This document shows positions 45,516 through 53,956 of a DNA stretch of 64,000 bases, piece after piece (the stretch's first letter is position 1; the number at the start of each line of letters is the position of its first letter). The translations under genes and the position numbers were made by a program. The notes beneath the pieces were generated by a model, which searched no databases, was not told the DNA's origin, and saw only the letters and a program-made list of their open reading frames with translations. Source of the DNA: Flavicella marina (GTDB taxonomy: Bacteria; Bacteroidota; Bacteroidia; Flavobacteriales; Flavobacteriaceae); assembly GCF_009193215.1 (NCBI RefSeq), contig NZ_VYVA01000006.1, forward strand, positions 62,001 through 126,000, given 5' to 3'.

Positions 45516-47135
45516 TTAGTACTGAGGGTTTTGTGTTAAATTAGGATTTACTAAAATCGCATTTGCAGGAATAGGGTAGATGTTTCTATGACTTGAAACA
45601 GCTGTTCCATCAGGTAAATCTCCCTTAAATGGCCATAAATAATCACCTGTTGTAAATCTGTCGTATCTGATTAAATCAGTTCTTCTCAAACCTTCCCAGT
45701 ACAATTCTCTAGAACGTTCATCCAAAATAAAATCTAATGTTACATCACCAGAAGTAATATTTCCGCTACTGTCTCCATATCCTCTTGTTCTTAAGATGTT
45801 AATATAGTTGGTTGCATCTGCAATAGATCCACCAGTTCCACCTCTGACCACTGCCTCAGCATAGTTTAGATAAATTTCTGCCAAACGAATCATCGGAGTA
45901 TCCATATCAACCTGATCTCCATTAGGGTCGCTACCAGCATTACCATCTTTATCAACGTTTTTGAATTTTGTTATAGCATACCCATCTTCAAATGTATTTG
46001 CGATGGTTGTAATTTCATAGTTTTGTTGATCTGTGTGGAACATCGCTCTTTTGTCTGCCCATGCAATTGGTTCTCCATCGCCGTTTGTTGCATTTGCTTC
46101 AAATTTAGATACCAAAGCTTTTGTGGTTCTAAGACCTGCCCATCCACCATTTACACCGAAATGTGTTGGGTTCATTGTACCTCCGATAGATGCATGTACT
46201 AAATAAGTTACACCTCCCCAAGTTTGAGACTCAATTCCATCAAAGCTAATCGTGAAAATAAATTCGTTTTGTGCACCATTGCTATCGCTATCAGCTAAAA
46301 ACATATCGTCGTAAGCAGTACCATTACCATTCACATCAGTCATATGGATTGAATATCCAGAACTGATAACTTTGTTTGAGTAAGTAATACAGTCAGAATA
46401 CCTGTTTTCACCAATAAAAACCTCTGCATTCAAATACATTCTAGATAACAACGCTTGTGCAGCAGTTTCATCTACTCTTCCGTATTCGTTTGCTCTAGAG
46501 TTTTTTAACAGTCCTTCAATTTCTTTCAATTCTGTCTCAATAAAAGCGAATATTTCTTTTCTATTGCTTTGTTGTGGTAATTCAGTTTGAATTTTTGTTA
46601 CTAAAGGTACATTTGCAAACAAGTCCATCAAGTTGTAATAAGCATAAGCTCTTAAAAAACGAGCTTCAGCAATAAAACTTTTTACTTCATCATCTTCTGC
46701 TAATACCTGTGCGTTTTCGATAAATGAATTTGCAAAAGATACAGATTGCGCCAATCGGTAGTACATACCTTCAACAAAACCATTGCTTGATGTCCAGCTC
46801 ATGGCATGTAAATCTGGCAAACCTGGGTTACCCCATCCATTCACGGCATGGTCTGTAGTTAATTCTTGAAAGTTATGTAGCATTCTTGTGTATTGAGAAG
46901 AACCTTCATCAATTCCACTAATATCTGGGTCTCCATCAGGACCTTTTTGTCCTGTTAGTGCAAATGCGGCATATACTTTAGCTAAGGCACTTTTCGCTTC
47001 CGTTGGATTTGCAAATACGTCCAACTCAGTAAAACTATCTGGATCAATAGGTGTTTGGTCTAAATCACTAATACAAGAGAAAAGCAAAGTAGAAGCTAAC
47101 ACGCAGGCTATTGAGGTTTTTATATATTTTATCAT
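45516..47135 (-). CDS. SusD/RagB family nutrient-uptake outer-membrane lipoprotein
   Basis: 539 residues. Lipobox at C21 (TLLFSC), followed by the family start SDLDQTPIDPDSFTE. TPR-like helices include AEARFLRAYAYYNLMDLFANVPLV, a SusD hallmark, and the C-terminal RSRELYWEGLRRTDLIRY segment is conserved. SusD forms the lid over its SusC partner and captures oligosaccharides. SusC ends 16 bases upstream, so the two are co-expressed. Confidence 0.95.
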   Translation of the reverse strand: MIKYIKTSIACVLASTLLFSCISDLDQTPIDPDSFTELDVFANPTEAKSALAKVYAAFALTGQKGPDGDPDISGIDEGSSQYTRMLHNFQELTTDHAVNGWGNPGLPDLHAMSWTSSNGFVEGMYYRLAQSVSFANSFIENAQVLAEDDEVKSFIAEARFLRAYAYYNLMDLFANVPLVTKIQTELPQQSNRKEIFAFIETELKEIEGLLKNSRANEYGRVDETAAQALLSRMYLNAEVFIGENRYSDCITYSNKVISSGYSIHMTDVNGNGTAYDDMFLADSDSNGAQNEFIFTISFDGIESQTWGGVTYLVHASIGGTMNPTHFGVNGGWAGLRTTKALVSKFEANATNGDGEPIAWADKRAMFHTDQQNYEITTIANTFEDGYAITKFKNVDKDGNAGSDPNGDQVDMDTPMIRLAEIYLNYAEAVVRGGTGGSIADATNYINILRTRGYGDSSGNITSGDVTLDFILDERSRELYWEGLRRTDLIRYDRFTTGDYLWPFKGDLPDGTAVSSHRNIYPIPANAILVNPNLTQNPQY

Positions 47136-47151
47136 GGTTTCTTAGTTTTTA

Positions 47152-50088
47152 TTAAAAGTTAGCATTTAATCCTAACATAAATGTTCTTGGTCTCGGGTAG
47201 AATTCATCATCGATTCCACCGCTAATTTCTGGATCTAACCCATCGTAGTCCGTTACGATTAAGGCATTTTGAACAGATCCGAAGAAACGAAGTCCAAGTT
47301 TGTCAAACTTTTTGAATTTAGGTAAAGTATATCCAAGAGTAATATTGTCAATTTTAAAGAAAGACGCATCTCTAACATAGTAATCACTTAATAAATTTGT
47401 GTCAGTGATAAATTCAAATCCTGAATTTAAATAATCAGTACTTAAGTTACTCAAGATGTTGTTTTCTGTAGCTCTTTTTTCGTAAGACAAAGAAGAAGCC
47501 GTGTTGTTATAGTTGTAATTTCCAAAGCTTGCACGTGTTACAACACTCAAATCCCAATTTTTATAGTTCAAATTAGTATTTAGGCCCATAGTGATGTCTG
47601 CGTTAGGGTCTTTGTAAAAATAACGATCTTCATCATTGATGATTCCATCGTTTGTTCGATCGACAAAAACGCCTTCAAGAGGTTTTCCTTGTTCATCATA
47701 CACTTGCTCATAAACATAATAAGAGAAAGCCGGTTTACCTTCTTGGTGTCTTTGAACCGTGTTGTTTGTTCCTCCAGAAATACCACCAACGTTTTGAGTA
47801 TCAGGCATTCTTGTTATAGTATTTACATTATATGCAAGATTGAATCCGATAGTCCATTTCCAATCTTCGGTTCTAACTGGAATCGTATTGAAAACAAATT
47901 CAATACCTCTATTTTCCATATCCCCAACATTTGAGTCGATAGAGTTGGCAAAATTTGTAAATGGATCAACAGCACTGTTGATAATTAAATCTTTCGTGAT
48001 TTTGTTGTAAGCATCGATAGAACCATAAATTCTTCCGTTTAAGATACTGTAGTCGATACCTGCGTTAAATGTAGTTCCGATTTCCCATTTTAAATTTTCA
48101 TTAATTGGTTCAGGTCTATAAGTCTGATAAAATGAGTCTCCAAATTGATATGAGGCTCCATTGATACTCTTGTTGTATCGTGTAATAAATTGATAATCAC
48201 CCAATCCGTTCACATTACCAACTTGTCCATACCCAACACGAACTTTTAAATTGTCGATTACTTTAGATTCTTTTAAGAACTCTTCATTTGTAACATTCCA
48301 AGCCAAGGCTGCTGAAGGAAAATAACCCCACCTGTCATCTGGATTTAATTTTGAAGATGCATCTGCTCTTAAAGTTGCAGTTAATAGGTATTTGTCTTTG
48401 TAATTGTAGTTTGCTCTACCAAAGAATGAAACTAATACGTTTCTACTTTTGTTTATTTCAGCAGGCAGTACATTGTCTTCCGAGCTTTTCAAATAATTTG
48501 TAGTTTGTGAATAATCATTAAAATCAAATTTTTGATAAGAATAACCAGTCATAAGACCAAAGCTATGGTCTTCATTTACATCTTTATTGTAGTTCAAATA
48601 AAAGTCAACTAAACTATTGGTTGCTTTGTTGTTGTAGGTGTTATTAGAACCATCAAAATCGCTGTTTGACGCTGGCATAAGTCCATTTACAATAGCAGAA
48701 CCATTAGATTCAGAAGCATCAACCCCGACGTTTAATACAGCTGACAATTCAGGTAAGAAATGCATTTTGTAATCTAATTTGGCGTTTGCAATTAATCTGT
48801 TAATATCAGATTTGTCTTCTTTTAAGTTTAGCAAAGCCATAGGGTTTGTTGGAGCTAAATTGTATTTGTTCCCAGTAGCTGGATCGAACCATGTTGAGTA
48901 ACCTCCGTATTTAGAGTTTGCATCATAAATTGGTTGGGTTGGATCGTATCCAACAGCTGAACCAATCGCATCTCTATTGGCAAAATTGTTTTTAATGAAA
49001 GAAGCATTTGCATTTATGGCTACTTTTAAATGGTCGTCAAAGAACTGAGGTGTCAATGTAAGTTTTGCAGTAGTTCTTTTCATGTTGTCAGTTTTCAAAA
49101 TACCATTCGTATCTGTATATCCTGCAGAAAATCGATAAGGTACCTCTTTCAAACTACCAGAAACACTAACATTGTTTTCTGTACTAATTGCTTCTTGATA
49201 TATTTCTTCTTGCCAATCAGTACGTGCACCACCTAATCGTGCAATTTCTGCAGGTGTACCTACAGAGTTTACCAATTCTGTGAATTGATCTGTATTTAAT
49301 ACAGAAACTTTATTCATGATTTGTGAGATAGCAACACTTGAATTAAAAGAGACTTTAGTTTCTTGACCCAGATGACCTTTTTTAGTGGTAATCATAATTA
49401 CCCCATTTGCAGCTCTAGATCCAAAAATAGCTGTTGAAGAAGCATCTTTTAAAACAGTCATGTTTAAGATGTCATTCGGATTTACAGAATTTAAGATGTT
49501 TCTAGATCCACCAACGCCTCCATCATTCATAGGTACACCATCAATTACGATCAATGGGTTGTTTGTCAAACTCAAAGAACTGTTTCCACGAATACGAATT
49601 TCTTGTCCGTCTCCAGGAGCACCTCCACTTGTTGTAACTACAACCCCGGCAACTTTACCTTGAATTAATGAAGGAGCTGCAACTACAGGTCCAGGGTTAA
49701 AGTCTTTAACTCCCGCTACTGCAACAGATCCTGTTAAATCTTTTTTACGTGCAGTACCATACCCTACAACTACAACTTCATCAAGTGCTTGAGAATCGTC
49801 TTCTAGATAAATGGTTAAATCTTGATTTGCAGAAGCTGCTTGTTCTATTGTTTTAAACCCAACATAAGAAAAAACTAATACGTTTTCGCTAGTTGATGAG
49901 TTCAATTCAAAATTTCCGTCAAAATCAGTAGAGGTTCCGGTTGCGGTTCCTTTAATGATTACGCTTACTCCTGGGAGTCCTTCACCAGAAGATTGCTCAA
50001 TAACCTTTCCTTTCAATATCGTTTGTGCAAACGAACTGAAGGACATAAGGCAGAGAATTCCAATTGAAAATAAATATTTTTTATTCAT
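47152..50088 (-). CDS. SusC/RagA-type TonB-dependent receptor for alpha-glucan oligosaccharides
   Basis: 978 residues. Signal peptide (1-22), a carboxypeptidase-regulatory-like domain (about 24-100, LKGKVIEQSSGEGLPGVSVIIKG), the TonB box region (ALDEVVVVGYG), a plug domain with LIVIDGVPM and GSRAANGVIMITTKKG, and a 22-strand barrel ending in MLGLNANF with a terminal Phe. Oligosaccharide uptake across the outer membrane is powered by TonB. It is the first gene of the minus arm; the adjoining enzymes and SusE indicate starch or maltodextrin as substrate. Confidence 0.95.
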   Translation of the reverse strand: MNKKYLFSIGILCLMSFSSFAQTILKGKVIEQSSGEGLPGVSVIIKGTATGTSTDFDGNFELNSSTSENVLVFSYVGFKTIEQAASANQDLTIYLEDDSQALDEVVVVGYGTARKKDLTGSVAVAGVKDFNPGPVVAAPSLIQGKVAGVVVTTSGGAPGDGQEIRIRGNSSLSLTNNPLIVIDGVPMNDGGVGGSRNILNSVNPNDILNMTVLKDASSTAIFGSRAANGVIMITTKKGHLGQETKVSFNSSVAISQIMNKVSVLNTDQFTELVNSVGTPAEIARLGGARTDWQEEIYQEAISTENNVSVSGSLKEVPYRFSAGYTDTNGILKTDNMKRTTAKLTLTPQFFDDHLKVAINANASFIKNNFANRDAIGSAVGYDPTQPIYDANSKYGGYSTWFDPATGNKYNLAPTNPMALLNLKEDKSDINRLIANAKLDYKMHFLPELSAVLNVGVDASESNGSAIVNGLMPASNSDFDGSNNTYNNKATNSLVDFYLNYNKDVNEDHSFGLMTGYSYQKFDFNDYSQTTNYLKSSEDNVLPAEINKSRNVLVSFFGRANYNYKDKYLLTATLRADASSKLNPDDRWGYFPSAALAWNVTNEEFLKESKVIDNLKVRVGYGQVGNVNGLGDYQFITRYNKSINGASYQFGDSFYQTYRPEPINENLKWEIGTTFNAGIDYSILNGRIYGSIDAYNKITKDLIINSAVDPFTNFANSIDSNVGDMENRGIEFVFNTIPVRTEDWKWTIGFNLAYNVNTITRMPDTQNVGGISGGTNNTVQRHQEGKPAFSYYVYEQVYDEQGKPLEGVFVDRTNDGIINDEDRYFYKDPNADITMGLNTNLNYKNWDLSVVTRASFGNYNYNNTASSLSYEKRATENNILSNLSTDYLNSGFEFITDTNLLSDYYVRDASFFKIDNITLGYTLPKFKKFDKLGLRFFGSVQNALIVTDYDGLDPEISGGIDDEFYPRPRTFMLGLNANF

Positions 50089-50197
50089 ACAGATTGATTC
50101 TTAAGTTACGTTAATTTGGTTTAGATTTTTAACAATATGTTCACATTTCACTCTTCGAAACTATAGAGAAATGTTTGGTTGAAAAAAACGAAAAACC

Positions 50198-50215
50198 CAC
50201 GAAAACGTTTTCGTG
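50198..50215. promoter_or_regulatory. LacI-family operator, perfect 18-bp palindrome
   Basis: CACGAAAACGTTTTCGTG is identical on both strands, with the central CG and AAAACGTTTT core typical of LacI/GalR-family operators. It lies 110 bases before susC and 257 before the LacI-family gene. It is the obvious candidate binding site of the regulator encoded at 50472-51494. Confidence 0.8.
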
Positions 50216-50426
50216 TTAATAACTTTTCTTACTCTAACGTTGTAGTAATTTGTTTCGTAAATTACATTTATATTAAAAATAGGTTAATTTTTGGTTAATT
50301 ATGTAAAATACAATGTTAGTTTGTGATAAATAAACAAATGTTGATGCCTGGGTTGTGAGGTCTGTTTTCTTGGTTTTATATATGAAAAGTTAGCTCCAAG
50401 AAACGAATATTTGAAAAGAAAAAGTT

Positions 50427-50434
50427 TATTTTTG
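50427..50434 (+). promoter_or_regulatory. Bacteroidota -7 promoter box for the LacI-family gene
   Basis: TATTTTTG matches TANNTTTG, 37 bases before the ATG. No -33 TTG was seen at the normal distance. Confidence 0.4.
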
Positions 50435-50471
50435 TTTGAACCAACCTAAATACTTTCAAAAAGAAAAGTAA

Positions 50472-51494
50472 ATGAAACCAAAAATCACTTTAAAAGCAAT
50501 TGCCAAAGAATTTGGTGTTTCTATTTCTACAGTCTCAAAATCTCTTAAGAATAGCAATGAAATTAGTTTAGAAATGCGTGAAAGAATTCAAGCTTTTGCC
50601 AATTACTATAACTACAGGCCGAATAGTTTTGCCATAAAGCTTAGAAATCAGAAAACCTTAGTATTAGGTGTAGTAATTCCGGAGATCACCCATCACTTTT
50701 TTTCAAAAGTCATTAGTGGAGTAGAGCAAGCGGCGAATCAAAGAGGTTATAATGTGATGGTATGCTTGTCGAACGAATCGCATCAAAAAGAGATGATGAA
50801 TGTTGCTATGTTGGCAAACGGAAGTGTTGATGGTTTGTTAGTTTCTATAGCAAACGAAACACAAAATAAGAGAGATTTTAAGCATTTTCAAGAGTTGATA
50901 GATGAAGAAATTCCCTTTGTTCTTTTCGATAGAGTTGAAGATACTATAGCTTGTGATAAAGTTGTGATTGATGATGTTAAAGGTGGTTACAATGCTACCA
51001 AATATCTTATAGATACAGGTGCTAAAAGGGTAGGCATGTTAACAACACCCGACTATGTTGATGTAGGTTACAAAAGAAAGGTTGGTTATGAAAAGGCAAT
51101 TGAAGAAGCAGGTTTACCAGTGGATGAATCTTTGATTTTAAAGGTGAATAAAGAAAAAGACATTGCTGAACAAATCAATTCGATGATTGACAGAGAAGAC
51201 CATCCTGATGCAATTTTTGCAGTGAACGAAATATATGCAGCCATTGCAATAAAAACTGTGCAGAGTAGGGGAATGAATGTACCCAATGACATAGCAGTAA
51301 TCGGTTTTACAGATGGTTTGGTATCGCAATATGCATCTCCTTCAATCACAACAATGGAGCAACATGGTTTTACTATGGGAATGCAAGCAGCAAATATGTT
51401 AGTAGATCGATTAGAATCAGATGTTCATGCTCCATATACGACAAAAGTAGTGAGTACAAGCCTGAAAGTTAGAGCGTCTACAAAAAAAGAATAA
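50472..51494 (+). CDS. LacI-family transcriptional regulator of the glucan locus
   Basis: 340 residues. The N-terminal helix-turn-helix (ITLKAIAKEFGVSISTVSKSLKN, split over about 5-27) and hinge helix (NSFAIKLRNQKT) are followed by a periplasmic-binding-type effector domain (about 60-335). A sugar such as maltose is the expected effector. It sits between the two arms and next to the palindrome at 50198-50215. LacI-type regulation replaces the SusR regulator of Bacteroides, as in other marine Flavobacteriaceae alpha-glucan loci as I recall. Whether it activates or represses is not shown by the sequence. Confidence 0.94.
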   Translation: MKPKITLKAIAKEFGVSISTVSKSLKNSNEISLEMRERIQAFANYYNYRPNSFAIKLRNQKTLVLGVVIPEITHHFFSKVISGVEQAANQRGYNVMVCLSNESHQKEMMNVAMLANGSVDGLLVSIANETQNKRDFKHFQELIDEEIPFVLFDRVEDTIACDKVVIDDVKGGYNATKYLIDTGAKRVGMLTTPDYVDVGYKRKVGYEKAIEEAGLPVDESLILKVNKEKDIAEQINSMIDREDHPDAIFAVNEIYAAIAIKTVQSRGMNVPNDIAVIGFTDGLVSQYASPSITTMEQHGFTMGMQAANMLVDRLESDVHAPYTTKVVSTSLKVRASTKKE

Positions 51495-51581
51495 GTTTTA
51501 TTTATTGTAGGTTTTAAAAGGGTTCACGTGTAATTAAATGACTGGAAAATAGCATGTTTCAAAAAAATATTTTCTATTTAA

Positions 51582-51614
51582 TTTGTTTTTTCAAAAAAAT
51601 ATAATTTACCTTTG
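51582..51614 (+). promoter_or_regulatory. Bacteroidota promoter (TTTG-N21-TACCTTTG) of the plus arm
   Basis: A -33 TTTG at 51582-51585 and a -7 box TACCTTTG at 51607-51614 with a 21-base spacer. The leader before the SLC45-type ATG would be about 170 bases. The 51495-51791 spacer shows no gene; it holds this promoter and A/T runs. Confidence 0.65.
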
Positions 51615-51791
51615 TACTCGAACATAGCGTTCAGTTTTATCAATATTTCACACTTCACACATTTAAAATATAGATAAAGACGCTACTGTCCTTACTATAT
51701 TTATATCACAAATTTACTTGTATATTTAATCAGTTTTGAATTGAATATAGAATTTGTCGATAACATTCAATTAATGTCAAATATAGATAAG

Positions 51792-53165
51792 ATGAAGAAA
51801 AAAATTCTGAGTTTTTGGGAAATCTGGAACATGAGTTTTGGGTTTTTAGGAATCCAATTCGGCTTTGCTTTGCAAGGTGGGTTTATGTCAAGAATATTTC
51901 AAACGCTAGGTGCGGATGAACATGATATTCCTATGTTATGGATTGCAGCACCTTTGACAGGGTTGTTGGTACAACCAATTATTGGTTATTTAAGTGATCG
52001 AACTTGGCATCCTAGGTTGGGTCGTCGTAGACCTTATTTTTTAATAGGGGCCGTATTGAGTTCTATCGCTTTGTTTTTAGTTCCTCATTCTCCAACTTTA
52101 TGGATTGCAGCTGGTTTCCTTTGGGTATTAGATGCCTCAATCAACATCAGTATGGAGCCTTTCAGGGCTTTGGTTGCAGATAAATTAGATGATTCTCAAA
52201 GATCGTATGGTTTTGTTATGCAAACATTGATCATTGGTATCGGAACATGGGTTGCTAGTAATTTACCTTGGTTTATTTCTTATTTAGGAGTAAGCAATGA
52301 AGCTGGTCCAGGAGTTTTGCCAATGTCTGTAAAGATCGCATTCGGAATTGGAGCTTTCGTTTTTTTAACAAGTATCTTATTTACAATTTTTACTACTTCT
52401 GAATACCCACCTGAAGATATGGAGGCATTCGAAGAAGAGAAAAAGAAGAAAGGAACCTTTATTTCTGATATTAAAGAAAATATTGGAAGTATGCCTTCTA
52501 CCATGCGTAAGCTAGGTTTGGTACAGTTTTTCAGTTGGTTTGCCTTTTTTACTATGTGGAGTTTGGCAACACCAGCTTTAACAGAACATGTGTTTCAATC
52601 ACCGGTTCCCGTGGAATCTCTTTACAATATGGAAATAGCATCTGAAAAGGCTGCTTACCTTAGTGCAAATGGTGCATATCAAACTGCAGCTGATTTGGTG
52701 GGGTCTTATATGGGAGTTTATGGGTTATCATCTATGGGATTTGCTTTGCTAATGGTTTTGTATACTTCTAAAAGACGTATCAACCGAAAAATCGTACATA
52801 TGGTTTCTTTAATTTTAGGAGGAATCGGATTTTTGTCGATGTATTTAATTCCATCACCTTCTTGGTTGATAGTTTCTTTTTCATTAGTTGGAATAGCATG
52901 GGGTAGTATTTTATCTATGCCTTATGCAATGTTATCGAGTTCAGTCGATCCTAAAAAAATGGGTGTGATTATGGGAATTTTCAATATGTTTATTGTATTG
53001 CCTCAGATTACAGCAGCATTAGGAGGCGTAAATTTTGCGTATAAATTGTTGGGAGACGAGTCTATTTTTGCAATGGTTGTTGCAGGAATTAGTCTTATCG
53101 TAGCGGGTTTATGTAATTTATTAATTACAGATAAGAATGCAATTTCTTATCAAATACCTGAATAG
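51792..53165 (+). CDS. SLC45/GPH-like MFS maltose transporter (MalT-like)
   Basis: 457 residues from the ATG at 51792; an ATG at 51774 in the same frame is possible. About 12 membrane helices. FWEIWNMSFGFLGIQFGFALQ and PLTGLLVQPIIGYLSDRTWHPRLGRRRPYFL, the latter containing an RLGRRRP motif, are typical of SLC45-related sugar carriers found in alpha-glucan loci. It should bring maltose or short maltodextrins from periplasm to cytoplasm with a proton. pgmB follows 2 bases after its stop and a maltose phosphorylase follows that, which supports maltose as substrate. Confidence 0.9.
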   Translation: MKKKILSFWEIWNMSFGFLGIQFGFALQGGFMSRIFQTLGADEHDIPMLWIAAPLTGLLVQPIIGYLSDRTWHPRLGRRRPYFLIGAVLSSIALFLVPHSPTLWIAAGFLWVLDASINISMEPFRALVADKLDDSQRSYGFVMQTLIIGIGTWVASNLPWFISYLGVSNEAGPGVLPMSVKIAFGIGAFVFLTSILFTIFTTSEYPPEDMEAFEEEKKKKGTFISDIKENIGSMPSTMRKLGLVQFFSWFAFFTMWSLATPALTEHVFQSPVPVESLYNMEIASEKAAYLSANGAYQTAADLVGSYMGVYGLSSMGFALLMVLYTSKRRINRKIVHMVSLILGGIGFLSMYLIPSPSWLIVSFSLVGIAWGSILSMPYAMLSSSVDPKKMGVIMGIFNMFIVLPQITAALGGVNFAYKLLGDESIFAMVVAGISLIVAGLCNLLITDKNAISYQIPE

Positions 53166-53167
53166 AA

Positions 53168-53821
53168 ATGGAAAGAAAAGGTTTTATTTTTGATTTGGAT
53201 GGTGTAATTGTCGATACAGCAAAATACCATTACCTCGCTTGGAAAGAGTTAGCCGATCAATTGGGCATTAATTTTACAGAAGAACACAACGAACTACTAA
53301 AAGGTGTAAGCAGAGCTCGATCTTTGGATATATTGTTAAGTGTTGGAGATGTGGTTTTATCTGATGCCGACAAGAAAATGTATATGGAGCAAAAAAATTC
53401 ACGTTACTTATCGTATGTTGCTCAAATGGACGATAGTGAAATACTACCAGGTATAAAGGAATTGTTGACTTATTTGCATAAAAACAATGTGCCTTTTTCA
53501 TTAGGTTCTGCTAGTAAAAATGCACGTGTAATTTTAGAAGGTGTTAATTTATTAGATGCATTTACAGCGATTGTAGATGGTAATGATGTTTCAAAAGCCA
53601 AGCCAGATCCTGAAGTGTTTTTGATAGCAGCTGATAAATTACAACTTAATCCAGAAAACTGCATAGTAATTGAAGATGCTGCAGCTGGAATCGAAGCTGC
53701 CAAAAGGGCTAAAATGATTAGTGTTGGTATTGGAGAAGAAGATATGTTAGGTGCTGCAGATTACCTCTTAAACAGTACTTCCAAATTATCAATAGCATTT
53801 GCTAAAAATCTGTTGAACTAA
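53168..53821 (+). CDS. pgmB: Beta-phosphoglucomutase
   Basis: 217 residues, HAD superfamily. The nucleophile D9 and acid/base D11 are in FDLDGVIVDTA; the cap contains the KGVSR substrate loop; later motifs LGSASKNA, KPDPEVF and EDAAAGIEAA complete the HAD set. It converts beta-glucose-1-phosphate to glucose-6-phosphate. It follows the SLC45 carrier by 2 bases and precedes the GH65 gene, whose product makes beta-glucose-1-phosphate, so the two steps are linked. Confidence 0.95.
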   Translation: MERKGFIFDLDGVIVDTAKYHYLAWKELADQLGINFTEEHNELLKGVSRARSLDILLSVGDVVLSDADKKMYMEQKNSRYLSYVAQMDDSEILPGIKELLTYLHKNNVPFSLGSASKNARVILEGVNLLDAFTAIVDGNDVSKAKPDPEVFLIAADKLQLNPENCIVIEDAAAGIEAAKRAKMISVGIGEEDMLGAADYLLNSTSKLSIAFAKNLLN

Positions 53822-53956
53822 AAAATATTAAAATTTAGTATACGATTTCAAACCTAAAATGTAGAAATCGAAATTAAATTATGTGTGTTGTAAAACGGCA
53901 TACATAGGTTGAATTTTGCCTTTATCTAACTATGGAGGCAGTAAAAAAATCTAGAA

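Larger units (their letters stand above)
50089..50471. promoter_or_regulatory. 383-base divergent control region of the glucan locus
   Basis: No gene was found here. It contains the perfect palindrome at 50198-50215, a one-mismatch minus-strand -7 box (TAGTTTCG, 50156-50163) that could serve susC, and a plus-strand -7 box at 50427-50434 for the LacI-family gene. The remainder is AT-rich with no clear repeat. Confidence 0.6.

Noticed and set aside
51545-51632. Imperfect inverted repeats (GAAA-N8-TTTC and GAAC-N5-GTTC) near the plus-arm promoter as further LacI sites
   Set aside because: They lack the central CG core and have other spacing than the 18-bp palindrome; too weak to call.
53840-53872. 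CGATTTC/GAAATCG inverted repeat after pgmB as terminator
   Set aside because: The stem is short, the loop is long and no T run follows; expression of GH65 from the same message is more likely.
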